The notes: generated by a model from the letters alone, not told the origin. DNA of 32,647 nt from Candidatus Aalborgicola danicus (GCA_016703945.1 JADJBC010000022.1:1-32647); one strand, 5' to 3'. Shown: positions 23,661 through 32,647, counted from the stretch's first letter. Program-made: numbers and translations.

Positions 23661-25576
23661 TTAGCCAGGCTCGTTCACAGCTGGCCCGGTTGCGCCGTCA
23701 AAGTCCACCAGACCCAGCGCTTTGAGGTCGGCCTCATTGGTGACACCCTCTGCAATCACCTTCAGGCCGATACTGTGGGCGATGGTAGAAAGGCCTTTGA
23801 GGAAGGCCTGGTTGCCCGCGTTGCCGTCCAGGCCCCGCACAAAGCTGCCGTCCACCTTGAGGTAGTCCAGCCCCAGGCCGTGCAGGCGACCGATTTCACT
23901 GAACTGGCGACCAAAGTGCTCCAGGCCGAGCTTGCAACCCAATCCGCGCAAGTCCACACACAGTTCCTTGAACGCATCAAAGTGGGCCAGAGCGCCCGAC
24001 TCGGCCACCTCCAGCCACAGCCGCGATGTACCCGAACGGCGCTTCAAAAGCTTCTGCAAATTGGAGCGAAACTCCGGCAAATAGATCGAGCTGGCAGACA
24101 GATTGATGGCCAAACCGGTGAGTTGCGGCTTGGCCTCCAGTTCATCCAGACCCAGCGCCACGGCTGCCAGATCCAGTTCGGGCGTCAACTTCAAACGTTC
24201 AGCTACCGGCAAAAACTTGCCCGCCGGCTGCCACTCGCCTTGCTCATCAAACATCAACCGCAGCGGGCACTCACGGTGCACCAGCGTGCCGTCCAGCGAC
24301 AGCACCGGGAATGACACCAAGCGCACCCACTTCTGGTCCAGGGCACGGCGGAGGATCCTGGACCACTCGTCGGTTGTCCTGGGCGTATCGTTGGCGACAA
24401 ACAGGTTGACCACCTTGAGGCCGCTGCTGCCTTCAGCTTCCACCGCCGCCAGCGCCATATCAACTTGCGCAAGAATGGTCTCCATCTCCACCCCCGGCGG
24501 AAAGTTCCCGCATCCCAGCCAGGTTGAAGGGCGGTCCGGCAGGTAGGGGGCCGCCTCACGCGTCAATGCCTGAAACAACTGATCAGCAACCGCTTTTGGG
24601 TCAGCAAGAGCCGGGACCAGCATTGCAAAGTCTGCACCATTGAGCCGTGCCGCCAATGCATCTGGGTACTGCACGACCACCGACGTCAGGCCACGCCCAA
24701 ATGCACGCAACAACTCATCCGTGTCCTTGCGCCCCAACGATTGATTGACGGCCGCCAAATTCGCCACCCGTGCAACAAACACGGCACCACCCACCGAATG
24801 TTCGGCCTGCACCGTGTCACGCAACCGGGACATGAAGTTGCTGCGATTGGCCAGCCCCGTCAGGGTGTCGCAATTGGCTTCACGGCGCACGCCTTCGAGC
24901 CGCAACGCCTCATCGTCAAACATCGCCTTCAGGCGGGCGACCGTCACATTCATGGCCTGCGCCAACTTCTTGAGTTCGGGTACCGACGGCTCTTCCATCG
25001 TGACAAAACGCCGCTCGGTGATTGCCTGCGCCTGGTCAATCACTGCGTCCAAGGGTTTGCGCAGTCGCCGCAGAACCAATGAGCTCATAAGACCACCCGC
25101 AAGCCCCGCCAAGGACAGGGCCAGCACCATTTCTTGCGCGCTTTTCCACAGCGCTGCGTAAGCGAACCGGCTCTGGCTTACCAAAGTGACCGTTCCAAAC
25201 TGCTTCCAACCGCTGGATATCTGCGCCTGACCGGGCTGTGCATCAATCGGCAACAAGTGTGCAAACCACGAGGGTGCGCCCAGATCGGTATCGGTACTGA
25301 CACGCTCGGACATGGTCTTGCCTTGCGGGTTGACCACCTCACCACTTCATAGTGACCGCCATCGAACAAAGAGGAAACCACCAGATCCACAGTCACTTCA
25401 TCCGGATTGCTTTGGCTCAGCGACAAGGCCAGAGCCGTCGCGTTGTCAGTGTTCTTGATGGAGAGTTGCGATTCCAGATAGGTCCGCGCACTCAGCATGG
25501 ACACCAATAGACTCCCTGCAAGTGCCATCAAGGTACTGGCAATGATGGCGAGCCACAATTGACGAAACATGGACAT
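23661..25576 (-). CDS. lapD: LapD-type cyclic-di-GMP receptor with degenerate GGDEF and EAL domains (one frameshift)
   Basis: LapD is an inner-membrane receptor. When its EAL domain binds cyclic-di-GMP, its periplasmic domain captures LapG and the adhesin stays on the surface. Seen in order: an N-terminal membrane helix (LWLAIIASTLMALAGSLLV); a periplasmic LapD/MoxY-type domain with FDGGHYEVV and later SSGWKQFGTV, whose Trp fits the LapG-capturing loop residue; a second helix (VLALSLAGLAGGLMSSLVL); a HAMP-like linker; a GGDEF domain with NGADF in place of the active motif; and an EAL domain with ECP for EAL and EHFG for DDFG. NLSAS, KVDGSFV and AEGVT remain. The C-terminus DFDGATGPAV is typical of LapD. 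The degenerate motifs fit a receptor without enzyme activity. A lost base near 25337 splits the gene. The start lies 29 bases after the lapG stop, with AAGGA upstream. Confidence 0.93.
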
Positions 25577-25605
25577 TTTTCGTTTTCCTTAAAAGAGCAC
25601 GGCAA

Positions 25606-26295
25606 TCACTCGAAACCCTCCGCGCGGGCACGTTTCAGAAGATCTTCCCAACGCGACAGCCGACCGGTTCCAGCGGCGGGAGTTGCCTCTTTGCCGGATA
25701 CGCCGGTAAAGACCCCTTCGCTGTTAAAGCTAAAGACTGGTACCAGGTCCGTCCTGCGTGAGGCAGGGCGTATGTCGGTGATCAGGTTGTCCAAAACCAA
25801 CGGTTCGGAGTCTGGCTGCGCGTAATAGGCCAAAACCATGTGGGCTTGTGAAGCAACGGCATCGGACGACCCGACCTTTGCACGCACATAGATCAATCGA
25901 AGCTTGTCGGACGCGACCCCAACTTCTTTCAGGGAGTAGTACTTGGCGATCGAGAAATCTTCACAATCGCCGGAACCGAGCCCCAGGGTTTCCAAGGGCG
26001 TGGCCCAATAGTCAGGTTGCGACCAAATCGCCGAGTCCTCTCCAAAGGTGACTTGGCGATTGAAAAAATCATTGATTTTCTTGATTCTTACCGTATCGGA
26101 CTCACTGCGCAGGCCCTGTAGCAACGTTTGCCAAGCACCAAATTTTCCTGCGACACCGCCACCCCAGCGCTGGGTGATGGACGCCAGCAAACGTTCAAAA
26201 TTAGCAGCACTGTATACAAGCGGTACGGACAATACCGCGCAGACAACAAATGCCAGCAAGGGCCGCAAACGGGTGTTGGAGCACAGCCAGACCAT
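25606..26295 (-). CDS. lapG: LapG-type periplasmic transglutaminase-like cysteine protease
   Basis: LapG is a calcium-dependent periplasmic protease that cuts LapA-type adhesins at their dialanine site and so detaches the cell from its biofilm. The 229-residue frame is intact. An N-terminal hydrophobic export segment (PLLAFVVCAVLSVPLVYSA) is followed by the bacterial transglutaminase-like cysteine proteinase fold. The catalytic triad is visible as Cys111 in GSGDCEDFSIAKY, His152 in SQAHMVLAYY and Asp169 in LVLDNL. The His-Asp spacing of 17 equals that of the P. fluorescens enzyme (C135, H172, D189). It precedes lapD in a two-gene minus-strand operon. The expected substrate is the TAAG site of the adhesin encoded at 1971. 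Confidence 0.95.
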   Translation of the reverse strand: MVWLCSNTRLRPLLAFVVCAVLSVPLVYSAANFERLLASITQRWGGGVAGKFGAWQTLLQGLRSESDTVRIKKINDFFNRQVTFGEDSAIWSQPDYWATPLETLGLGSGDCEDFSIAKYYSLKEVGVASDKLRLIYVRAKVGSSDAVASQAHMVLAYYAQPDSEPLVLDNLITDIRPASRRTDLVPVFSFNSEGVFTGVSGKEATPAAGTGRLSRWEDLLKRARAEGFE

Positions 26296-26385
26296 GCTGT
26301 TTATCGCGGTTGGTGTAACTCTAGGCTGCTATGTCGATAAGCAGTTGCATCAACAAAATCTGTGCACTTTTTCACGAAACCTCAG

Positions 26386-26401
26386 CATTTTTGCAAAAAT
26401 G
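26386..26401. promoter_or_regulatory. 16-bp perfect palindrome in the lapG-tolC divergent intergenic region
   Basis: CATTTTTGCAAAAATG is a perfect 16-base palindrome, 91 bases upstream of lapG and 133 upstream of the TolC gene. Its symmetry and position suggest a dimeric regulator site. Other inverted repeats in this 238-base gap (26296-26533) are TTGAAA-6-TTTCAA (26418-26435) and CAACG-6-CGTTG (26433-26448). I could not fix the promoters for either gene. Confidence 0.4.
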
Positions 26402-26460
26402 TGGCGAATTGAGCCAATTGAAATAGAATTTTCAACGAAAATCCGTTGTTACAAATAGTT

Positions 26461-26508
26461 ACCGAACAGTAGCACATAAGCCGCACGCTGATGCACCTAT
26501 TGTTCGGT
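26461..26508 (+). promoter_or_regulatory. Widely spaced 8-bp inverted repeat in the tolC leader
   Basis: ACCGAACA (26461-26468) and TGTTCGGT (26501-26508) are exact inverted copies separated by 32 bases, ending 25 bases before the TolC start. They could be two half-sites or close an mRNA stem in the leader. Confidence 0.35.
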
Positions 26509-26533
26509 CCGTCTTGGAAAGCCACCCCGCAGT

Positions 26534-28387
26534 ATGACCCGACTAACAGCCATCTCTTGCGCCGTGCTCTTTGCCACTTCCAGTTTAAGCTTGGGTGCGG
26601 CCACACCTCAGTCGCCAGGCAACCTAAAAGACGCCGTGGAGAGAGCCATACTGCAAAACCCCGAAGTCAAATTGCGCTTTCACAACCTCGAAGCAGCAAG
26701 TGCGGAACGCAGGGTGGCTGAAGGTGGCTGGCTGCCACGGATTGATTTGGAAGTAGCCGGTGGTACCTACGAAACCAAGAACCCGGCGCTCGCTGCAGCG
26801 CTCGGTTACTCAGGCAACCGGGCTACTTTGCAGTTGCGGCAGACGCTGTTTGACGGGTTTGCGACGTTGCATGAAACCCGCCGGCTAAGTTATGCACAAC
26901 AAGCGGCCTACTACGAACTGCTGTCCGCCAGCAACCAGACCGCCCTGGATGCGTCACGAGCCTATCTTGATGTGTTGCGGTTTCGCGAGCTGGTTCAACT
27001 TGCGGCCGACAATTTCACCACCCATCAGGAAGTGCATGACCGACTGAGCCAAAAGGTGACTGCCGGTGTTGGCAGGAAAGTCGATCTGGAACAAGCGGCG
27101 GGCCGGATGTCTCTAGCGGAGTCTAATTGGTTGACTGAGGTAAGCAATTTGCACGATGTATCAGCCCGGTACCAAAGGCTGGTAGGGGAAATTCCGGCCC
27201 CTGATCTGGCGGCGGCTCCACCCATGGCTAGCGCGCAACCGGCCGGTGCGGCTTATTTGACCGATGCGGTTCGCAAGAATCCGGACTTCCTAACGGCGGT
27301 GGCGGTGATTCGTGGATACCGCTCGGACGCCAGCCTGCGTCGCGCGGCCTACGCTCCAACCATTGAATTTCGAGCGCGCCAAAGTTATGAATCCAATCAG
27401 AGTGGCGTTACCGGCAACTACCGCGACACCGCCCTCGAATTGGTCTTGAACTACAACCTGTACCGTGGCGGGGCTGACAGGGCGCGGGTCGACCAATATG
27501 TAGCAAAACTCAGCAGCGCACATGACTTGCGGGACAAGGCTTGCCGCGATGTGTGGCAAACCGGTCAAATTGCGCTGAATGACGCCGAAAAACTAACCTC
27601 CCAAATCAAGTTGCTGGCCCAACACGAACTCTCCACGTCCAAGGCGAAACAGGCCTACCAGCAGCAGTTTGACATCGGCCAACGATCCCTGCTGGATCTA
27701 TTGGACACTGAAAACGAGCTGTACCAGGCCCGCCGTGCGTTGGCAAACGCGGAGTATGACCTTCGCCTTTCTTCGGTTCGGGTTCTTGCGACGTCTGGCT
27801 CATTGCTCAGCGCGCTGAAGTTGCAGGCCTTGTCCACCACAACGCCCGAGGCCTCCGGAGGCACAGAAACCGATGACGAGTTAATGCAGTGCAGTACTCA
27901 ATTGCAAAGCTGCCGTCGCTGGACCGGGCCTTCGATTCACGCCCCGCCAACTTGCCGGCTGACCCGGTCAAACCGACCCAACCGGCAACCCCAGTGCCGG
28001 TGCCCACTCCGAGCCCCTGCCGTGCAAACCGCCGCCACCTGTATGGAGCTACCCAAAGTCGTCTTAGGCTGGTTAGGTGCATGGAACCGGAAAGACGTGA
28101 CCGGTTATTTGGCAGCCTATTCTGACAACTTTGTACCCGCGAAGGGCATGAAGCGTAAGGAGGGGAAGCCATGCGCAAAACGCGTATCAGCAAACGGGTG
28201 ACCTAAGAATCGTCATTGGCAAGGTCCAGCCGGTGCAGTGTGATGCCAAGACCGCCGAAGTCTCGTTCTCGCAGGAATATGGTTCGGTTGGTTACAAGGA
28301 CAATGTAGAAAAACCCTGTCTTTGGAACAAGTCAAGGGCGTCTGGAAAATCACCAAGGAAACGGTGACCAAGGGCCGTGCCTACTGA
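26534..28387 (+). CDS. TolC-family outer-membrane channel (LapE-like) with C-terminal NTF2/Cds6-like domain
   Basis: This is the outer-membrane exit duct for type I secretion and, in LapA systems, also the pore in which the adhesin is anchored. A signal peptide (LTAISCAVLFATSSLSLGAA) is followed by two TolC repeats. The first runs LKDAVERAILQNPEVKLRF to QTLFDGFATLHETRRL; the second begins YLTDAVRKNPDFL and includes LNYNLYRGGADRARV and QFDIGQRSLLDLLDTENEL. After about residue 440 comes a proline-rich linker, legible in the alternative frame at about 27900-28015 (PADPVKPTQPATPVPVPTPS). A domain follows with VVLGWLGAWNRKDVTGYLAA and SDNFVPAKGM, and after correction VQCDAKTAEVSFSQEY and VKGVWKITKETV. 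That last part resembles the NTF2-like domain at the C-terminus of Cds6-type L,D-transpeptidase proteins. Frameshifts near 27885, 28015, 28165 and 28310 hide the true stop at 28385-28387. It is divergent from lapG. Confidence 0.88.
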
Positions 28388-29204
28388 GCCTTCAGCGCCA
28401 CGAGCAAGGTCAACTCCACCAATGAGAATGGGCTGGTGCAGCATGTACCAGCTCAAACTCCAGCGACCAACCCAGGCCAAAGGCGACAGTGCAGAGGCGA
28501 CGCGGTCCGACAGCACGGGTGCTACAGCGCCTCGGGCCAGCACCCATTGACCCAGCGCCATGCCCCACCACATCACGCCGAGCCAGGGCAGCAAAGGCAC
28601 ATAGTCCTCGGTCACAGGTTTGCGGCTGATCAAGCCCAACCAGTTCCACGCCCTGGAGTCCAGCGCCGCGGGCAAAGATAAAGCAGCATGCAGGTCGCTA
28701 GCAAAAACACCCAACCCGATAGCCGCCGCACCCAACACCTACAACCAGGGCCCCCACCCGGCTGTGGCCCGGCACACAGAAGCATGACGGCGATGCCGTG
28801 CAATACGCCAAAATAGATCCAGCTATTGGCAAACATTAGTGCAGACCCTGCGGTGACGGCCAGCGCACAGCGCAATTTGTGCCCAACGGCGCCAAAACCG
28901 TGCTCAGGTCTGCCCGGCGTGCACCGCCAGGGCCTGCCCAAAACCAGCACACAGCAAAACAAGCTCAGAATGCAGGTGCGTTGCACCGTCCAGACCGGAT
29001 CACGGTAGAAGTCCTGCTGGATGAATCCGAAATGGTTGAGATCGAACGTGAAGTGAAAGGCTGTCATCCACACCACGGCCGCGCCACGCACGGTGTCCAA
29101 CAGCGGGAGGCGTGAGATGGCCAGAGCCCCGACCGCGGCCGACTGCCGACCCGATGACTTGGGAACAGTGGCTCGGGGCCTTGAGAGACCCTGGCGCGCG
29201 CCAT
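28381..29204 (-). CDS. DUF1624/HGSNAT-like multi-spanning membrane acyltransferase (frameshifted)
   Basis: Related to the heparan-alpha-glucosaminide N-acetyltransferase catalytic family (DUF1624), inner-membrane proteins thought to acetylate sugars; the substrate here is unknown. The N-terminal signature reads LLDTVRGAAVVWMTAFHFTF, then FDLNHFGFIQQDFYRDP. Central helices include SALMFANSWIYFGVLHGIAV, followed by VLGAAAIGLGVFASD. The C-terminal part contains PLLPWLGVMWWGMALGQWVL and WSLSWYMLHQPILIG. An in-frame TAG at 28739-28741 stands where TGG (Trp) is expected, and one-base breaks occur near 28780, 28925 and 29120. An ATG at 29204 overlaps the gspC stop (TGATG), so translation is probably coupled to gspC. 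The stop is most likely at 28381-28383, a few bases from the converging TolC stop; the uncorrected frame runs on to 28292. Confidence 0.75.
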
Positions 29205-29652
29205 CACTTGCTCAAGGGAGGCAATTCCAAGGTCATTTGGGCGGGTCCATCAACACCCGCAGCCAGGGTCGCTCGCCGGGCCGCCACCGACTGCAAAACC
29301 AGATTGCCATCCACGCTGGCCCCGACCCGAAAGGGTTTGGGCGGCTTGCCATCGACCGCAATCAGTGCAGCACCGCCCTTTGGACCAGCAGCGATAACCC
29401 CCATCAAACATAAGCACTGCGGCCAGACGTAGGCGTGGCAGCCGACGGGGCCACATTGCCGCCCCCAAAGCGCGACAGCAACAGCCTGCGGGTCCAGGGG
29501 AGCCAGGCCCGGCGTCGCGACCGGTGCCGCAGTCGATACACTGTTGGCCTGTGTACTCTTAAAAACCAATAGGTGCCACTGAGCGCGGCCAGCGCCGCCA
29601 ATACGAACGTGGCGGCCCGAGTGCTCCAGGTGGCAAAAGCGTTTGTTTGCAT
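29204..29652 (-). CDS. gspC: Short GspC-type type II secretion protein (frameshifted)
   Basis: GspC is an inner-membrane protein joining the type II secretion platform to the secretin through its periplasmic HR domain. Seen: an N-terminal helix (AATFVLAALAALSGTYWFL), a Ala/Pro-rich linker (STAAPVATPGLAPLDPQAVA), then the HR-like part: SRFGGGNVAPSAATP, VLMGVIAAGPKGGAALIAVD, GKPPKPFRVGASVDG, and a C-terminus MTLELPPLSK. Two indels (near 29545 and 29450-29405) split it. About 150 residues in all, it ends after the HR domain with no PDZ or coiled-coil domain. Its start is 24 bases from the divergent gspG start. Confidence 0.8.
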
Positions 29653-29676
29653 AGCGCGATTATGATTGACTCGACC

Positions 29677-30117
29677 ATGATGAACCCACGACTCTCCCTA
29701 CCCCTGCGGCGCATGCGCACACTTGGCTTCACGCTGATCGAACTGATGGTGGTGCTGGTCATCATTGTGTGCTGGCGGCGCTGATCGTGCCCAATGTGCT
29801 GGACAGGGCCGACGACGCCCGCGTCACCGCCGCCCGAACCGACGTCAACAACGATGCAGGCCCTCAAACTTTACAAGCTGGACAACCAGCGTTACCCCAC
29901 TGCCGCCCAGGGCTTGCCGGCGCTTGACCAAGCCGACCGAAAGCCCCATCCCCACCAACTGGAAGCACTACCTGGACAAGCCGCCCAATGACCCGTGGGT
30001 CGCCCCTACCAATGCCCGAACCCTGGTATCAAGGGCGAGATCGACGTGCTCTCCTTCGGCGCGGACGGTCAAGCCGGCGGCGAGGGCAAATGCGGACATT
30101 GGGGCAGTTGGGAGTAG
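29677..30117 (+). CDS. gspG: Type II secretion major pseudopilin GspG (frameshifted)
   Basis: GspG is the main subunit of the periplasmic pseudopilus that pushes folded substrates through the secretin. The prepilin peptidase site is read as LG followed by FTLIELMVVLVII, with Glu at +5. The family-typical continuation is ALIVPNVLDRADDARVTAAR, MQALKLYKLDNQRYPTAAQG, TNWKHYLDKPPNDPWG, then VLSFGADGQAGGEG and ADIGSWE. One-base breaks lie near 29768, 29852, 29930, 30000 and 30020. Two adjacent ATGs (29677 and 29680) are possible starts. Removing one G from the run at 30101-30104 gives the expected C-terminus with stop 30115-30117. Confidence 0.9.
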
Positions 30118-30538
30118 GGGATTCACCCTGCTGGAGCTGCTGGTCGTGGTCGCCATCATGGCCCCGGCCACAGCAGGTGTCGGCTTCGCACTGCGTGATT
30201 CGGCCGACAGCCAGCTTGGAACGCGAGGCCCAACGCCTGATTGCCCTGCTGGAGTCGGCCCGCGCCCAATCCCGCATGACCGCCAACCCGATCCGGTGGC
30301 GCGACCGAGCGGACTTTTGTTCGATGGCGCAGCCGCCGCCCCGACCACGCCTGGCTGGGGCCGGATGTTCGGCGACAGTGACCAGCCCGTGGTGCTGGGG
30401 CCTGGAACCCATCATTGGCCCGCAGCGCATTGTGCTCAACTCACGCACGCAGCCCGGGCGCAGCCTGACCATTGCGACCGACGGCCTGCGGTCCTTTGCG
30501 GCTAGGCCGACGGCGACGCGTCGGCCGGTACACCATGA
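30090..30538 (+). CDS. gspH: Type II secretion minor pseudopilin GspH (frameshifted)
   Basis: A minor pseudopilin of the type II pseudopilus. With one G removed at 30101-30104 it starts MRTLAVGSRG followed by FTLLELLVVVAIMA, the peptidase site with Glu at +5. It continues GFALRDSADS, EREAQRLIALLESARAQSR, MTANPIRWR, LFDGAAAAPTTPGW, EPIIGPQRIVLNSRTQPGRS and LTIATDGLR. It overlaps the end of gspG by 28 bases and the start of gspI by the ATGA at 30535-30538. Breaks near 30208, 30300, 30360 and 30405 scatter it over several frames. Confidence 0.85.
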
Positions 30539-30914
30539 CACGGCGCACCGTGTTGCGACGGCCTGAACGCGGCTTTACGTTGATTGAGGTTTTGGTCGCG
30601 CTGTCCATTGTGGCCATTGCGTTGGCGGCCGGTGTGCGGTCGTCAGCCGCGTTGACGCGCAACGCGGAACGCCAGACCGACCTGCTGTTGGGCCAACTGT
30701 GCGCAGAAAACGCGCTGGTCAACATCCGCCTGTCACGCCAAATGCCGCCGGGTTGGCGACAACACCGCCGCCTGCCAACAGGGAGGCCGAGAGCTCGGCG
30801 TCACACTGGCCCGTGCGGCCCACACCCAATCCCAATTTCTTGCGGGTCGAAGCCCGGGTCGACGACAACGCGACGCCCTTGCTCAGCCTGTCGACCGTAG
30901 TAGGGCGATACTGA
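30535..30914 (+). CDS. gspI: Type II secretion minor pseudopilin GspI (frameshifted)
   Basis: A minor pseudopilin of the tip complex with GspJ and GspK. It starts MTRRTVLRRPERG followed by FTLIEVLVALSIVAIALAAG, with Glu at +5. The typical GspI region is TRNAERQTDLLLGQLCAENA, then LVNIRLSRQMPP. After frame correction near 30752 and 30810 it reads VGDNTAACQQGGRELGVTL and VRPTPNPNFLRVEARVDD, ending STVVGRY at 30914. The stop overlaps the gspJ ATG by one base (TGATG). Confidence 0.9.
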
Positions 30915-31617
30915 TGAAGACCAAAAAACGGCTTCATGGGTTTACGCTGATCGAACTGCTGGTCGCCATTGGTGTCATGGCGCTGAAATGGCGGGCTTGA
31001 GCTGGCGCGGGCTCGACGGCATGGCGCGCACGCAAAACCAGTTGAACCAGCGCAGCGACCAAGTAATGACCCTGCAGGCCGGTCTGGCCCAATGGACCGC
31101 CGACCTGGATGCTCTGGTGCAGCCCCCCCATACGCAGGCCCTGGACTGGGATGGCCGGGCCCTGCGCATCGTCCGGCGCAGCACCACAGCGTCTGGCGAT
31201 GGATTGCTGGTGGTGGCATGGACACGCCGCAACGTGGTGGCAAGGGCCAGTGGCTGCGTTGGCAGTCGCCGCCGTTGACCACCCGCGGCGATTTTGGTGG
31301 CCTGGGCCACCGCCGCCCAGTGGGCACAAAATCCCGGTGATGCCGAAAAACGCCTGGAAGTCGCCGTTGCGGCGCTTCGACGAGTGGAAGGTGTTTTACT
31401 TTCGCTCCGGCGCCTGGACCAACCCCTGTCCAGCGATGGCGCCGCCCCACCCCCACCATTACCTGGCGCTGCAGATGCCGCCAACAAACCCGCCGGTCCG
31501 GACTTGCTCTTGCCCGACGGTGTACGCCTGGTCCTGCCCTTGCCCGCCGATGGCGCGATCTGCGGAACCCTGACCCGCGACTGGGTTCGCCTGTCCTTGG
31601 CTGGAGGCAATTCGTGA
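30914..31617 (+). CDS. gspJ: Type II secretion minor pseudopilin GspJ (frameshifted)
   Basis: A minor pseudopilin of the tip complex. It starts MKTKKRLHG followed by FTLIELLVAIGVMAL, then AGLSWRGLDGMARTQNQLNQ and MTLQAGLAQWTADLDALVQP. The body continues LDWDGRALRIVRRSTTASGD and GLLVVAWTRR. After corrections near 30985, 31230, 31292 and 31380 it reads KGQWLRWQSPPLTTRGD, VAWATAAQWAQNPGDAEKRL and WKVFYFRSGAWTNP, ending CGTLTRDWVRLSLAGGNS. The stop overlaps the GTG start of gspK (GTGA). Confidence 0.88.
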
Positions 31618-32481
31618 CCCGGCGCCAGGCGGGTGCCGCCCTGTTGACCGCCATGTTGACGGTGGCACTGGTGGCAAGCATGGCCTCTGCTGCTCTGTGG
31701 CAACAGTGGCGCAGCGTGGAAGTGGAGACGGCGCAACGCGCCCGCAGCCAGTCGCTATGGGTGCTGACCGGGGCGCTGGACTGGGCGCGTTTGATCTTGC
31801 GCGAAGACCGCCGCGCCAACGCGATTGAGGACCATCTGGGAGAACCCTGGGCCGTGCCGCTGGAAGAAGCGCGTTTGTCCACCTTTTTAGCGGTCGACAA
31901 AAACAGCAGCCCGGACGAGGCTGACAGCGCAGCACAGGTTTTCCTCTCCGGCAACATCACGGACCTGCAGAGTCGTATGAATGTATTCAACCTGGTGGAC
32001 AAACAGGGCCAGGTGTCAACAGTCTGCCCGCGACAATACCGCCGCCACAACCTGGGCCAGCAAGGCACCGCTGATGCCGCAACGGGTGGGCCAGTTGCGT
32101 TGGCTGGGCCTGTCGAGTCGCAGCCTGGCCTTGCTGGCGGACTACATCACGCTGCTGCCGGAGTCAACCGCGGTCAACCTCAATACCGCTAGTGCGACGG
32201 TGCTGTATGCCTGCATTCCGGCCCTGGATATGGCCCAGGCCCAACGCCTGGTGAGCAGCCGCCAGGCAGCGCATTTCCGCAATTTTGAAGACGTCAACAA
32301 GCTGGTGCCCGGCATTGCCTCGGAACTGAAGACCGAAGACCATGGCTTCTCGTCCAGTTTTTTTGAAATCCAGGGGCGCCTGCGCCTGCAACAAACGGTG
32401 GTTGAAGAACGCTCGTTGGTGCAACGCAAGGGCATGGACATGAAGACCCTGTGGCGTGACCGCGGTGCACAGCCACCATGA
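31614..32481 (+). CDS. gspK: Type II secretion minor pseudopilin GspK (frameshifted)
   Basis: The largest minor pseudopilin, capping the pseudopilus tip. The GTG start at 31614 overlaps the gspJ stop and gives MTRRQAG followed by AALLTAMLTVALVASMASAA, without Glu at +5, as is usual for GspK. It continues WVLTGALDWARLILREDRR, GEPWAVPLEEARLSTFL and GNITDLQSRMNVFNLVDKQG. After one break near 32025 it reads RVGQLRWLGLSSRSLALLAD, then PESTAVNLNTASATVLYAC and FRNFEDVNKLVPGIASEL. The NLNTA-type stretch and the following helical part are characteristic of the GspK SAM-like domain. Confidence 0.92.
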
Positions 32482-32516
32482 CCAGCCCCCTACAATGACG
32501 ATGCCCAAAAAACCGC

Positions 32517-32647
32517 ATGCCCACCCTGATCGTCACCCGCTTCCGCCAGCCTGCCGTCTGACAACGCTTTGCAGCACCGTGCTGATGACAACGACAGCAC
32601 CACCATCCTGCGCCATGGGCAGACGCCTCTGTCGCTGTTTCCCGAGG
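32517..32647 (+). CDS. gspL: Start of GspL-like type II secretion assembly protein (3' partial)
   Basis: Only about 43 residues are present. They read MPTLIVT and then, after a frame correction near 32540, LPSDNALQHRADDNDSTTIL and RHGQTPLSL. This is the place and style of the cytoplasmic N-terminus of GspL, which binds the GspE ATPase. It follows gspK after 35 bases. The call rests mainly on gene order. Confidence 0.6.

Noticed and set aside
23775..25160. Plus-strand open frames over 23775-25161
   Set aside because: They lie opposite lapD, which has clear domain signatures, and show no family resemblance of their own.

Overview
The window looks like a betaproteobacterium of the Burkholderiales, probably Comamonadaceae (Rhodoferax/Polaromonas-like). 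This rests on protein-family resemblance, the gene neighbourhood and a short intergenic repeat I associate with that family; nothing in the window names the organism. The sequence carries many single-base insertions and deletions, mostly in C or G runs. Nearly every long gene is therefore split into overlapping frames although the amino-acid signal continues across the breaks. I read these as mainly consensus errors of a long-read assembly and annotate whole genes across the breaks.

Positions 1-1872 hold the end of a type I secretion adaptor (HlyD/LapC family, start outside the window) and a LuxR-type regulator whose start overlaps the adaptor stop. Positions 1971-23368 hold one giant cell-surface adhesin of about 7,100 residues. 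It has an N-terminal LapA-type retention module with a TAAG dialanine cleavage site, a bacterial Ig-like segment, three and a half 660-bp repeat units, 23 tandem 693-bp units (each two Calx-beta-like domains), a von Willebrand A domain, one more Calx-beta domain, RTX calcium-binding repeats and a C-terminal type I secretion signal. A rho-independent terminator follows.

On the minus strand at 23661-26295 are lapG and lapD. LapG is the periplasmic cysteine protease that releases LapA-type adhesins. LapD is the inner-membrane cyclic-di-GMP receptor that sequesters LapG. Divergent from lapG is a TolC-family outer-membrane channel (26534-28387) with an unusual C-terminal NTF2/Cds6-like extension. 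Adaptor, adhesin, channel, protease and receptor together form an almost complete cyclic-di-GMP-gated adhesin system; only the ABC ATPase (lapB) is missing, probably just upstream of base 1.

From 28381 the content changes to type II secretion. A DUF1624/HGSNAT-like membrane acyltransferase and a short gspC lie on the minus strand. Divergently, a tightly overlapping gspG-H-I-J-K-L operon runs off the right edge.

The most interesting content is the giant adhesin with its homogenised repeat array, the regulator embedded beside it, and the modified TolC.
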